Under the pieces are notes generated by a model. The model was not told where the DNA came from, searched no databases, and saw nothing but the letters and a program-made list of their open reading frames with translations. A stretch of DNA of 64,000 nt from Fluviicola chungangensis (GTDB lineage Bacteria; Bacteroidota; Bacteroidia; Flavobacteriales_D; Crocinitomicaceae), in contig NZ_VLPL01000001.1 of assembly GCF_007558725.1 (NCBI RefSeq), positions 540,808-604,807 of the forward strand, given 5' to 3'. Each line of letters starts with the position of its first letter. The stretch's first letter is position 1. The translations under genes and the position numbers were made by a program. Below are positions 36,331 through 44,219 of this stretch, in pieces.

Positions 36331-36926
36331 TGCGAATGATTAAAAAGGAATACGACCAGATGACCGATGAACAATTGGTTATTGCGATGGCAGGAGGTGA
36401 TCAGCGAGCTTTTGACAAACTTTATGGCCGTTATTCATCTGCCCTGCTCTCGTATTTCATACGCATGCTGTGGCGTGACCGCGAAAAATCAGAAGACTTT
36501 GTACACGATTTTTTTACCAAGTTGATTCACCGGCCCGAGCTGTTTGATACTACCCGTTCCTTTAAAACGTGGATGTATTCGGTAGCAAACAACATGTGCA
36601 AAAACGAATATAAAAAACAAGAAATCAGAAAAAACACAACGAACGGATTAGACCACACGTATGCTGTTAGTGATGTAAATAAAAATACCGAGAACCAAGT
36701 ACATCATGCGCTTTTTAAGGAAGCTTATAATTATCAGGTCACGCAACTGGAAGATAAACATCGGGAAGTATTTGAAATGCGCCATTTCGATGGATTATCG
36801 ATTAAAGAGATAGCCGAAGCTTTGGAGATTAGTGAGGGCACGATCAAATCGCGTTTATTCTATGCTACCAAATACCTGGCACAAGGATTAAAAGAATACC
36901 AACCGGAACATACAAAATTACCATGA
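36330..36926 (+). CDS. ECF RNA polymerase sigma factor
   Basis: The 198 residues contain sigma region 2 (DQRAFDKLYGRYSSALLSYFIRMLWRDREKSEDFVHDFFTKLI, then TWMYSVANNMCKNEYKK) and region 4 (LEDKHREVFEMRHFDGLSIKEIAEALEISEGTIKSRLFYATKYL). It directs RNA polymerase to a specific promoter set, typically for envelope or secreted functions in Bacteroidota. It overlaps the preceding gene by 1 base and the next by 4 bases (ATGA), which is typical for a sigma/anti-sigma pair. Confidence 0.93.
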   Translation: MRMIKKEYDQMTDEQLVIAMAGGDQRAFDKLYGRYSSALLSYFIRMLWRDREKSEDFVHDFFTKLIHRPELFDTTRSFKTWMYSVANNMCKNEYKKQEIRKNTTNGLDHTYAVSDVNKNTENQVHHALFKEAYNYQVTQLEDKHREVFEMRHFDGLSIKEIAEALEISEGTIKSRLFYATKYLAQGLKEYQPEHTKLP

Positions 36927-37771
36927 ATACATTTGATGAAATCATACAAACAAAAGCGTACAGTGAATTAAGCTCCAACGAACTGGAAATCATTCAGGAA
37001 TTGGTTTCTTCAGAAGAAGAATACAATGAAATGAAATCCTTTTACGCGGAGATTGATCAGTTGGCTATTTCAAACAGAGAGGAAGTTTCTGCTTCCGTGA
37101 AAACAAGCCTGAACACTGTTTTCCAGGCCAAACATCCCGGAATCAGTCAAAACTGGAATGCACCTGCCGAAGTAACTGAAAAGAAAATCGTCCCCTTATA
37201 CAATCGTACGATATTTCGTGTAGCGGCTGTTCTGTTGTTATCTGCTAGCGCGACAACCCTTTGGTTCTCACTTCCTGAAGAACAATTGGAAAAAAGCCAT
37301 GCAGCCAAAATAACGGCAAGCACAGATTCTGTTTCTCCTGAAACAGTCAATATTGAGCAAAAGAAGAAATTCCCGCTTAATGAAGAGACCAAAAAAGAAT
37401 TTACTGCAGCATCTGCCGTTCCGGAAGATAAAAATGTATCCCAAGATGTTTCCATTTACAGTAATGGGACAACTTCAGCAAGCTATACATTGAGCGACAA
37501 AGCTTCTGCTCCACCAGTTGTTGCAGGCGCACCATATAAAGTAAACCGTCCAGATGGAAGCAGGGTCACTTCTTCAAGTGGCCGAGCCGATGATCAAAGC
37601 AAATCGACTGGAGCGGAAAAAGCAGATGGAAAAAAAGATCTGAACATTCTAACTAAAGCAGGCTTGGATGCCGATTTAAATCCGGGAGGTTTTTATGCCT
37701 CATCCGCAAAAGATTATAAGCCAAGTATTCAAACCAGTGATTATTTAATGCTGATAGAACCGAGCTTTTAG
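36923..37771 (+). CDS. Putative membrane anti-sigma factor
   Basis: The 282-residue protein has a cytoplasmic helical N-terminus (MNTFDEIIQTKAYSELSSNELEIIQELV), one membrane segment (IFRVAAVLLLSASATTLWFSL, about 92-112) and a long Ser/Lys/Ala-rich low-complexity periplasmic tail ending TSDYLMLIEPSF. The layout and the 4-base overlap with the sigma gene indicate an anti-sigma role, although the zinc-binding HxxxCxxC motif of ZAS anti-sigma factors is absent. The sensing part is not recognisable. Confidence 0.7.
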   Translation: MNTFDEIIQTKAYSELSSNELEIIQELVSSEEEYNEMKSFYAEIDQLAISNREEVSASVKTSLNTVFQAKHPGISQNWNAPAEVTEKKIVPLYNRTIFRVAAVLLLSASATTLWFSLPEEQLEKSHAAKITASTDSVSPETVNIEQKKKFPLNEETKKEFTAASAVPEDKNVSQDVSIYSNGTTSASYTLSDKASAPPVVAGAPYKVNRPDGSRVTSSSGRADDQSKSTGAEKADGKKDLNILTKAGLDADLNPGGFYASSAKDYKPSIQTSDYLMLIEPSF

Positions 37772-37810
37772 TGAATTATTAAGGGGTTTGAATTTTGCAA
37801 TTTGAATTGT

Positions 37811-39517
37811 TTAAACTCGCTGGTTCTGCAGTTCTGTCAAAGCGATCTTTAATTCCCCCAAACGGTTCATTTTTCCCTTTTGGCGAATATTCATTGCCGT
37901 AATGGTATAAAATTGATGCGTCTCTCCTAAAAACTGAATCTGCATCCGGATCCAATCTTCTTCCGACAATTCCATTCCAAAAGCGATCATTTCGTCTTTT
38001 AGTTTAGATGCAACTACATAATAATCCGCTCTTCCCAAATAGTCATGATCCGCATCGCACAGAATTTCCTGGAGCAGTCCCACCGGTTCAATATCCAGGG
38101 AAGTGGCCAGGATCATTTCACGGATTTGATAAATTTGATCCTGGTTGAATCCGTATTTCGGAAGCATTTGTTCCATAAGCCTTACAGCATGTAATTCATT
38201 CTTGTGATAGGTAAAAATGAACCCGGTATCATGAAATAACGCTGCAGTTCTCAACAATAGCATTTCATCGTCATGCAAGCCTTCCAGTTTTCCCAGTCGA
38301 ATCGCTGCCTTTTCCACATTTAAGGTATGTCCCAAATCGTGATAAACAACTTCATCCGGAAGCATGGATTTCAATTTATTCAGGATATCACTTCGCATAT
38401 GTTCGAAATCTACCGTAGCAATTTCACATAAGATTCGTAATTCAACGGAAGGGACTTTCCCATTGGCATACAGGCTAAATTCCTGTTTCAAAGATTCCAG
38501 TTCAAATGTTTCCATCGTTCCGCCACGTTTTTTGATCGGAACGTTCCCCAGGTCTTTGGTGTCAAAATACGCGTGACATTCATCATAAATCGCCTGGGTA
38601 ATCGTAATCTGATCGATTCCCGAAAACTGCTGTGCTCTTGCGGCAATATTAACCGTGTCGCCCCATACGTCGAACGAATATCTTTTGGATCCGATGATCC
38701 CTGCAACTAATGGTCCGGCATGAACACCGATCCGGATTTCCCAATAATCCTTTTTCATAGCTTTCGCCAGTTCCTTTTCGTTGCGGATAAAATTGCGCAT
38801 TTCCAGCGCAGCCATGCAGGCTCTCAATATCGGTTGGGCATTGTCTTCATTTACCCCCGCAATTGCCATGTAAGCATCCCCAATCGTTTTAATTTTCTCA
38901 AGCTTATACCGCTCAACGATCTCATCAAATGCCGTAAAATAATATTCCAGGCGCTTAACGAGTTTGATCGGTTTGATGGATTTGGATTTCATAGAGAAGT
39001 CCACAAAATCGGTAAACAGGACCACTCCCTTGTCGACCCTTTTCGGAGAGAATTTACCGAACTGGTTTAAATCGTCGAGCACATTTTCAGGAAGAATATT
39101 TCCCAATAGCTGGGCAATGCGCTGATCTTTATAATACAAGGATTTGTATACATCCAGTTTTGCCTGGATCAATAAAGGATTGAACGGTTTGGTAATAAAA
39201 TCCACTGCACCCGAATTAAACCCTTTCAACAGCTTGGATCCCGTTCGTGTATTTTCAGTGATAATAATTGAATAATGCGTATTGGAAGCATGGACGTGCA
39301 ACAATTCCTTGAAATCTTCCATCGATGAAAAATGCGGACTGTCTACATTGATTAAAATAATCCCTACTTCTCTTCTTTTCAGAATATCGTGTGCCTCATC
39401 AATGGAATCACAAAATAACAGGATATTCCCACCTCCGCCAAGAATTTCTTTTAAGGCCAGCTGGTCCGAATCCTTTTCATCAATAATCAAAATGTTAATC
39501 AGTCGCTCCATAAACAT
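37811..39517 (-). CDS. Receiver-like + class III adenylate cyclase + HD domain protein
   Basis: Three parts in 568 residues. Residues 1-125 are receiver-like, with D12/E13 and K110 (TKPFNP), but the usual phospho-acceptor Asp is N57 (ILINVDSP) with an Asp two positions on. Residues 160-340 are a class III nucleotidyl cyclase: D170 (FTDFVDF) and D214 (IGDAYMA) bind metal; K208 (EKIKTIGD) and D283 (FDVWGD) are the pair that selects adenine; N290 and R294 complete the site. Residues 390-530 are an HD domain with H397 and H429-D430 (LFHDTGF). It should make cAMP and may also hydrolyse a phosphoester. No signal peptide. Confidence 0.88.
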   Translation of the reverse strand: MFMERLINILIIDEKDSDQLALKEILGGGGNILLFCDSIDEAHDILKRREVGIILINVDSPHFSSMEDFKELLHVHASNTHYSIIITENTRTGSKLLKGFNSGAVDFITKPFNPLLIQAKLDVYKSLYYKDQRIAQLLGNILPENVLDDLNQFGKFSPKRVDKGVVLFTDFVDFSMKSKSIKPIKLVKRLEYYFTAFDEIVERYKLEKIKTIGDAYMAIAGVNEDNAQPILRACMAALEMRNFIRNEKELAKAMKKDYWEIRIGVHAGPLVAGIIGSKRYSFDVWGDTVNIAARAQQFSGIDQITITQAIYDECHAYFDTKDLGNVPIKKRGGTMETFELESLKQEFSLYANGKVPSVELRILCEIATVDFEHMRSDILNKLKSMLPDEVVYHDLGHTLNVEKAAIRLGKLEGLHDDEMLLLRTAALFHDTGFIFTYHKNELHAVRLMEQMLPKYGFNQDQIYQIREMILATSLDIEPVGLLQEILCDADHDYLGRADYYVVASKLKDEMIAFGMELSEEDWIRMQIQFLGETHQFYTITAMNIRQKGKMNRLGELKIALTELQNQRV

Positions 39518-39716
39518 CTACAAACTAAAAATGAAGATAATAATTAATTCCAATCCGTGATGAAGGAAATAACTTTACAAGAACTGATAAAAAAAGAATC
39601 AATTATTTAACTTATCAAAAACATTCTTTTAATAAAAAAAATAATAGAGAAAGTGAGTTGTAGAAAAAAAACGAGTATATTCGTTACCAAAATATTTTAT
39701 TTAAAACTATTACGGT

Positions 39717-40565
39717 ATGAATAAATCATTACTTAAAGAAAAATTGAAGTCTTATTCAGCTTTGGCTTCTGCGGTATTTGGAACTGCAGCTGCAGCTGAT
39801 GCACAAATCGTTTATACAGACGTTAACCCGGATGTAACATTGAATGTAATCAACGATTCATTAAACGCTTACGAAGTTGATTTCGACAGTGATGGAAATG
39901 CTGATATGATTGTTGGTTCTTATGGATTCGTTCACCCGACAGCAGGTCAAATTAACTTGTCAATGAACCTTATCCAGCCGAACGATGTTGCTGCATTAAT
40001 GGGTTATGATGATGCAGGATATCCATACACAGCTGCATTAGCTTCAGGAGTGCTTGTTGATCCGGCTGCAACAAACTGGTATGATACAACTGCTTTCGGT
40101 GGGTCACAAGCTTCAAACGCAGTAGATATTGCTACAATCGGTGCTTACGGACAATTCAATACAGGAGCAGATCTTTATATCGGAGCTCGTTTCGTATTGA
40201 CTACAGGTACTCACTATGGATGGGTTCGCATCCAGGTTCCTACAGATGTTAGTTCAACAATGATCAAGGATTACGCTTACCGTGTGACTCCTGATATGGG
40301 ACTTACTACAGGTGAAACAGGATTGGGAATTGCTGAAATGCCTGCGGATGTTTGGTTCACTTCCGTAAACGGTAAAAATGTTACTATTACTTCTAAGCAA
40401 CAAGGTAACCTAACTGTGATTGATATGACAGGAAAAACAGTTGCTACAGGAAAAATGGAAAACGGTTCTGCTGTTATGGACCTTAGCCATGCTACTTCCG
40501 GAATGTACATCGTTCAGTTTGAGGACAATGGCGTAATGGGAACAAAAAAAGTGATTCTTAACTAA
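39717..40565 (+). CDS. Secreted protein with T9SS C-terminal sorting domain
   Basis: The 282 residues start with a cleavable signal (ending AAADAQ, about residue 30). The mature part is about 170 residues of beta-rich sequence with DFDSDGNADMIVG and YIGARFVLTTGTHYGWVRIQVP, a pattern seen in surface proteins of Bacteroidota. The last 75 residues (VWFTSVNGKNVTITSKQQG to GTKKVILN) form a T9SS sorting domain ending in a basic strand. Codon use is unusually even and the gene is framed by its own terminator, which suggests strong expression. The function is unknown. Confidence 0.82.
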   Translation: MNKSLLKEKLKSYSALASAVFGTAAAADAQIVYTDVNPDVTLNVINDSLNAYEVDFDSDGNADMIVGSYGFVHPTAGQINLSMNLIQPNDVAALMGYDDAGYPYTAALASGVLVDPAATNWYDTTAFGGSQASNAVDIATIGAYGQFNTGADLYIGARFVLTTGTHYGWVRIQVPTDVSSTMIKDYAYRVTPDMGLTTGETGLGIAEMPADVWFTSVNGKNVTITSKQQGNLTVIDMTGKTVATGKMENGSAVMDLSHATSGMYIVQFEDNGVMGTKKVILN

Positions 40566-40582
40566 GAATTAATTTATATTTG

Positions 40583-40618
40583 AACCTCCATTAGTTGTAA
40601 AACTTTTGGAGGTTTTTT
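40583..40618 (+). terminator. Intrinsic terminator after the small T9SS protein
   Basis: AACCTCCA (40583-40590) pairs with TGGAGGTT (40607-40614), with an inner AGTT/AACT stem, followed by six Ts. Confidence 0.85.
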
Positions 40619-40630
40619 ATTTTAAGAACA

Positions 40631-40798
40631 GTGGACTCCAAATCAAATAAAACAACAGACGAAACGATTGACATCTATAAAATGACCATTTCGGAAAATG
40701 GATCATTAGGCTTGCTGGCATTAGGTTCTTTAGGATTAAGAGCTTGGCGGGCAGCTAAAGCCGAAGCAAAAAAGTCTCAATCAAAAAAGAAAAAATAA
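40631..40798 (+). CDS. Small basic hypothetical protein (55 aa), GTG start, upstream of the sulfotransferase fusion
   Basis: A GTG at 40631 opens a 55-codon frame that stops one base before the next gene's ATG. It reads VDSKSNKTTDETIDIYKMTI, then SENGSLGLLALGSLGLRAWR, and ends with a Lys/Ala/Ser-rich tail (KKSQSKKKK). The hydrophobic Gly/Leu block followed by the basic tail looks like a short membrane-associating helix. An internal ATG at 40682 (MTISENG) is an alternative start. The tight spacing suggests cotranslation with the large fusion protein, so it may assist that enzyme at the membrane. No family is recognised. Confidence 0.62.
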   Translation: MDSKSNKTTDETIDIYKMTISENGSLGLLALGSLGLRAWRAAKAEAKKSQSKKKK

Positions 40799-40799
40799 G

Positions 40800-43373
40800 A
40801 TGTCAGGTACCAAGAATCAAAAAAAAGTTCTCCTTTTGGGATGGGATGCTGCCGATTGGAAATTTATTAATCCATTATTAGACCAAGGAGAAATGCCGGC
40901 TCTGGCAACACTTGTTGAAAAGGGAGTAATGGGGAATATTCAGACATTGGACCCTCCATTATCTCCTATTTTATGGACTTCCATCGCGACTGGCAAATAC
41001 GGTGACGAACACGGGATCTTATCTTTTCAGGAACCTCATCCGACAACCGGTGAACGCAGGCCCATTTCATCCCATTCCCGTAACTGTAGAGCAATTTGGA
41101 ATATCCTGCACCATGAGGGCTTGAAAACACATGTGTGTGGTTGGTGGCCAAGCTATCCATGTGAACCGATCAATGGGATTATGGTATCAAATCATTTTAC
41201 GGATTTCACAAAAGAGGATAACGAAAGTAATTGGGCGTTAAATGAAATCCATGTGAACCCAAAATCCGAGCTGGAAAATTTAAAAGACCTTAGGATTCAT
41301 CCTTCTGAATTAACCTGGGCTCATTTAGGACCTTTTTTACCCAAAGCAACACAGGAACAGCTGGACAATCCCAAATATGAGAATTTATTAAAACAAATTC
41401 CGTTATTACTCGCACGTTGCAGCTCCTTTCATAATGTTGCTACAGAGATCTTAGAAAAAAAAGAATGGAACTTTTTAGGTTTGTACCTGGATGCCATTGA
41501 CCGCGCCTCCCACGAATTCATGAAATACCATCCTCCCAGACAAGCCCATGTCGCTGAAGACGAATATGAACTCTTCAGCGAAGTAATGAAAGGATTTTAC
41601 AGGTATCATGATATGATGCTGGATAGATTGCTTCATTTAGTTGATGAGGATACATATATTATTCTTTTATCCGATCATGGATTCTATTCAGACCACAGAC
41701 GTCTTCTGCAACTTCCGAAAGATTCTATGGCTCCGGCATATGAACATTCACCTTTTGGTATTGTTTGTTTATCCGGTCCGGGAATAAAAAAAGACGAGCA
41801 AATCTATGGCTCCGGGTTACTGGATATCACACCGACGATCCTGCATTTATTCGGACTTCCGGTGGCTCGGGATATGTCTGGGAAAGTATTGGTCCAGGCA
41901 TTTGAGAAACCGCAGGAAATCAAATACATTGATAGTTACGAAACTGATCGTGAAGGAGACTGGGGAGAATTGGACCCGAATGACAAAGACGATGTCTGGG
42001 CTGCCCAGGAATCACTGGAACAGCTCATCGCCTTAGGATACGTTGAACCGCTTGGTGAAAATGCAGACTTACAAAAGAGACAAATGCAGTTTGAGTTCAA
42101 ATACCATTCTGCGCGCATCAAATACTCCAAGGGAGCTCTTCAGGAAGCAATTGTGTTATTTAACGAATTATTGGAATTGACTCCAAGAAACGGGAAGATT
42201 CTTATTCGTTTGCTGAACACCTATGTTTCCCTGAAAGAAATAGAAGGAGCAAAATCGATTCTTAAAAGAATGCGCGAAATTTTTGGTTACAAAAACACCC
42301 CTTATATCAATATACTGGAAAGCAAGATTCACATGCTGGACCTGAATCCAAAAAAGGCGCTTGAATTATTGAATAGTTTGAACGATAGCGAAATGGAAAC
42401 CCCTGAAGCTTATGTTCTCCAGGGAAAAACATATTTGATGCTGAGAGAATGGAAAAAGGCCAATAAAAGTTTTAACAAAGCGGTACAGCTCAACAACGAA
42501 GATGCTGACGCTTACCATGGTCTTTGCCTTACCTATCTTAGGATGAAATCTTATCAAAAAGCTATAGAAAGCGGTATTTCTGCTATCGGGATCAAGTTCT
42601 GGTTCCCTGTTGCTCATTATCATTTAGGAGAGGCCTTACTTGCTGCCAAGGAATATGAACACGCTGCCAACGCGTTTGAAATGGCACTTCAACAGGAACC
42701 GGGATACAGCATTGCCCGCAAACACCTGGTACAGATTTATACCAATTATTTGAATAAACCTGAACTTGCCAAGAGACATCAGGAAATATTAAACAAAAAC
42801 ATGAAACCGAAAATAACCATTGTTTCAGGATTGCCCCGTTCGGGTACATCCATGATGATGCAGATGCTGAAAGCAGGGGGAGCAGATATTCTTACCGACA
42901 ACATCCGTCAGAGTGATGAAAACAACCCGAAAGGATACCTGGAATACGAACCTGTTAAAAGCCTTCTGAAAGACAATTCCTGGTTAAAGGACCAAAATGG
43001 CAAAACAATCAAAGTGATTATGCAATTACTCGGAAACCTGGATTTGAACTGTGACTATAAAATTATTTTCATGGAAAGAGACCTGGATGAAGTCATGCAG
43101 TCACAGCAAAAGATGTTGGGTAAACCGGTTGATACTTACAATGCAAAGCTTAAAACTACTTTCGAACAGCAAAAGGAGAAAAACAGGGCATGGTTGGAAG
43201 CTCAACCACACATGGATGTATTATTTGTGAATTACTCTGATGTAATTGAAAATCCATCAGCAGAGGCTGAACGGGTCAATATATTTCTTGAAAACAAGCT
43301 GGATGTAGCTCAAATGGTAGCATCCGTTGATTCCGAACTATACAGAAACAGAAAAGATAAAGCAATCAGTTAG
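40800..43373 (+). CDS. Trimodular protein: alkaline-phosphatase-superfamily phosphodiesterase + TPR + sulfotransferase
   Basis: Residues 1-400 are an alkaline phosphatase/type I phosphodiesterase superfamily domain: metal ligand region VLLLGWDAADW (D16), nucleophile T60 in PPLSPILWTSIATGKYGDEHGI, and metal-binding LSDHGFYSDHRR. Residues about 440-660 are TPR repeats (ALQEAIVLFNELLELTPRNGKIL, WKKANKSFNKAVQLNNEDADAYHGL). Residues 669-857 are a sulfotransferase domain with the PAPS-binding loop SGLPRSGTSMMMQML (679-684 PRSGTS) and the second PAPS motif ERDLDEVMQSQ. No signal peptide, so it is cytoplasmic unless membrane-associated. The adjacent convergent APS kinase would make its PAPS. The substrate is unknown. 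Confidence 0.85.
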   Translation: MSGTKNQKKVLLLGWDAADWKFINPLLDQGEMPALATLVEKGVMGNIQTLDPPLSPILWTSIATGKYGDEHGILSFQEPHPTTGERRPISSHSRNCRAIWNILHHEGLKTHVCGWWPSYPCEPINGIMVSNHFTDFTKEDNESNWALNEIHVNPKSELENLKDLRIHPSELTWAHLGPFLPKATQEQLDNPKYENLLKQIPLLLARCSSFHNVATEILEKKEWNFLGLYLDAIDRASHEFMKYHPPRQAHVAEDEYELFSEVMKGFYRYHDMMLDRLLHLVDEDTYIILLSDHGFYSDHRRLLQLPKDSMAPAYEHSPFGIVCLSGPGIKKDEQIYGSGLLDITPTILHLFGLPVARDMSGKVLVQAFEKPQEIKYIDSYETDREGDWGELDPNDKDDVWAAQESLEQLIALGYVEPLGENADLQKRQMQFEFKYHSARIKYSKGALQEAIVLFNELLELTPRNGKILIRLLNTYVSLKEIEGAKSILKRMREIFGYKNTPYINILESKIHMLDLNPKKALELLNSLNDSEMETPEAYVLQGKTYLMLREWKKANKSFNKAVQLNNEDADAYHGLCLTYLRMKSYQKAIESGISAIGIKFWFPVAHYHLGEALLAAKEYEHAANAFEMALQQEPGYSIARKHLVQIYTNYLNKPELAKRHQEILNKNMKPKITIVSGLPRSGTSMMMQMLKAGGADILTDNIRQSDENNPKGYLEYEPVKSLLKDNSWLKDQNGKTIKVIMQLLGNLDLNCDYKIIFMERDLDEVMQSQQKMLGKPVDTYNAKLKTTFEQQKEKNRAWLEAQPHMDVLFVNYSDVIENPSAEAERVNIFLENKLDVAQMVASVDSELYRNRKDKAIS

Positions 43374-43897
43374 TTATTTGCTTTTGACTGAATAAATTGA
43401 GCTAAACGCTGCGTGGATTCATGCAGCGTTTCTTTATTTGTTTCAATGGTTAAATGACATACCTGCGGAACTTCAAACGGATCGTTTACCCCGGTTAAAT
43501 TGTAAATTTTATCCTGGTGCCCATCCGGGAGCATCGCTTTGTGATACAATCCCTTCGTATCCCTTTGCGTAAGCGTTTCCAAATCACACTGAACGTAAAC
43601 CGTATACATCTCCGAATACTTTTCAAGCAATTCGTTGCGAATGGCATCATAAGGATTAATGGCACAAATAATGGCCACAATTCCCTGCTGACTAAACTTG
43701 TTCGCTACAAATGCCAGTCTTCTGATATTGTCGTTCCGGTCCTCTTTTGTATAACCCAATTCTTTGAATACATTTTGCCTGTAATCGTCCGCATCCAGTA
43801 CTTCGACTTTAATTCCTTTTTCCTGCAATACTTTTTTTGTAGAAATTGAAAGTGAAGTCTTTCCGGCACCAGACATTCCTGTTAATTGAATTATCAT
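43370..43897 (-). CDS. cysC: Adenylylsulfate (APS) kinase
   Basis: The 175 residues carry the Walker A motif GMSGAGKTS (8-15), the family block DADDYRQNVFKELGYTKEDRNDNIRR (a variant of the usual DGDxxR), INPYDAIRNELLEKY, and the substrate lid RDTKGLYHKAM. It phosphorylates APS at the 3' position to give PAPS, the universal sulfo donor. It is convergent with the sulfotransferase fusion and their ends overlap by 4 bases. Sulfate reduction here appears to use APS directly, so this kinase probably serves sulfation. It is not fused to CysN. Confidence 0.92.
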   Translation of the reverse strand: MIIQLTGMSGAGKTSLSISTKKVLQEKGIKVEVLDADDYRQNVFKELGYTKEDRNDNIRRLAFVANKFSQQGIVAIICAINPYDAIRNELLEKYSEMYTVYVQCDLETLTQRDTKGLYHKAMLPDGHQDKIYNLTGVNDPFEVPQVCHLTIETNKETLHESTQRLAQFIQSKANN

Positions 43898-43916
43898 AAA
43901 TACGTAAGGTTTATCG

Positions 43917-43924
43917 CAAATTTA
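43917..43924 (-). promoter_or_regulatory. -7 promoter element for the APS kinase gene
   Basis: On the minus strand TAAATTTG matches TAnnTTTG and lies 20 bases before the start codon. No clear -33 TTG is visible. Confidence 0.4.
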
Positions 43925-43952
43925 ATTAATTTCGTATACTAAGTATTACCTC

Positions 43953-44219
43953 ATGAACTCTGAGCTAGAAGTTTTAATTCGTTTCAATACAAACTACAAT
44001 CAAGAAGATCCCCACTCCAAAGAATGGAGAGTTATTGTCAACGGTGTAGAAAAATTATGCAACACCATTGATATTGTGTGCTCCAGCAAAACCAGTAAAA
44101 ATTTTATTGAAGGGGTGGGTTTCAAATGGCACATCCAATGCAATGCCAGTGAATTAATTTTTGAAAAGGACTCTCATTATGACGATGAAACTCATTTTCA
44201 AAAAATTACAATCTGCTAA
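43953..44219 (+). CDS. Small hypothetical protein (88 aa) divergent from cysC
   Basis: A compact beta-rich frame with no signal peptide. The region WRVIVNGVEKLCNTIDIVCSS, followed by GFKWHIQCNASELIFEKD, has an alternating hydrophobic pattern and three cysteines. It reads away from cysC and its last 4 bases overlap the end of ispH on the other strand. The position suggests a link to the sulfation locus, but no domain is recognised. Coding status rests on a plausible amino acid pattern and tight packing. Confidence 0.6.
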   Translation: MNSELEVLIRFNTNYNQEDPHSKEWRVIVNGVEKLCNTIDIVCSSKTSKNFIEGVGFKWHIQCNASELIFEKDSHYDDETHFQKITIC

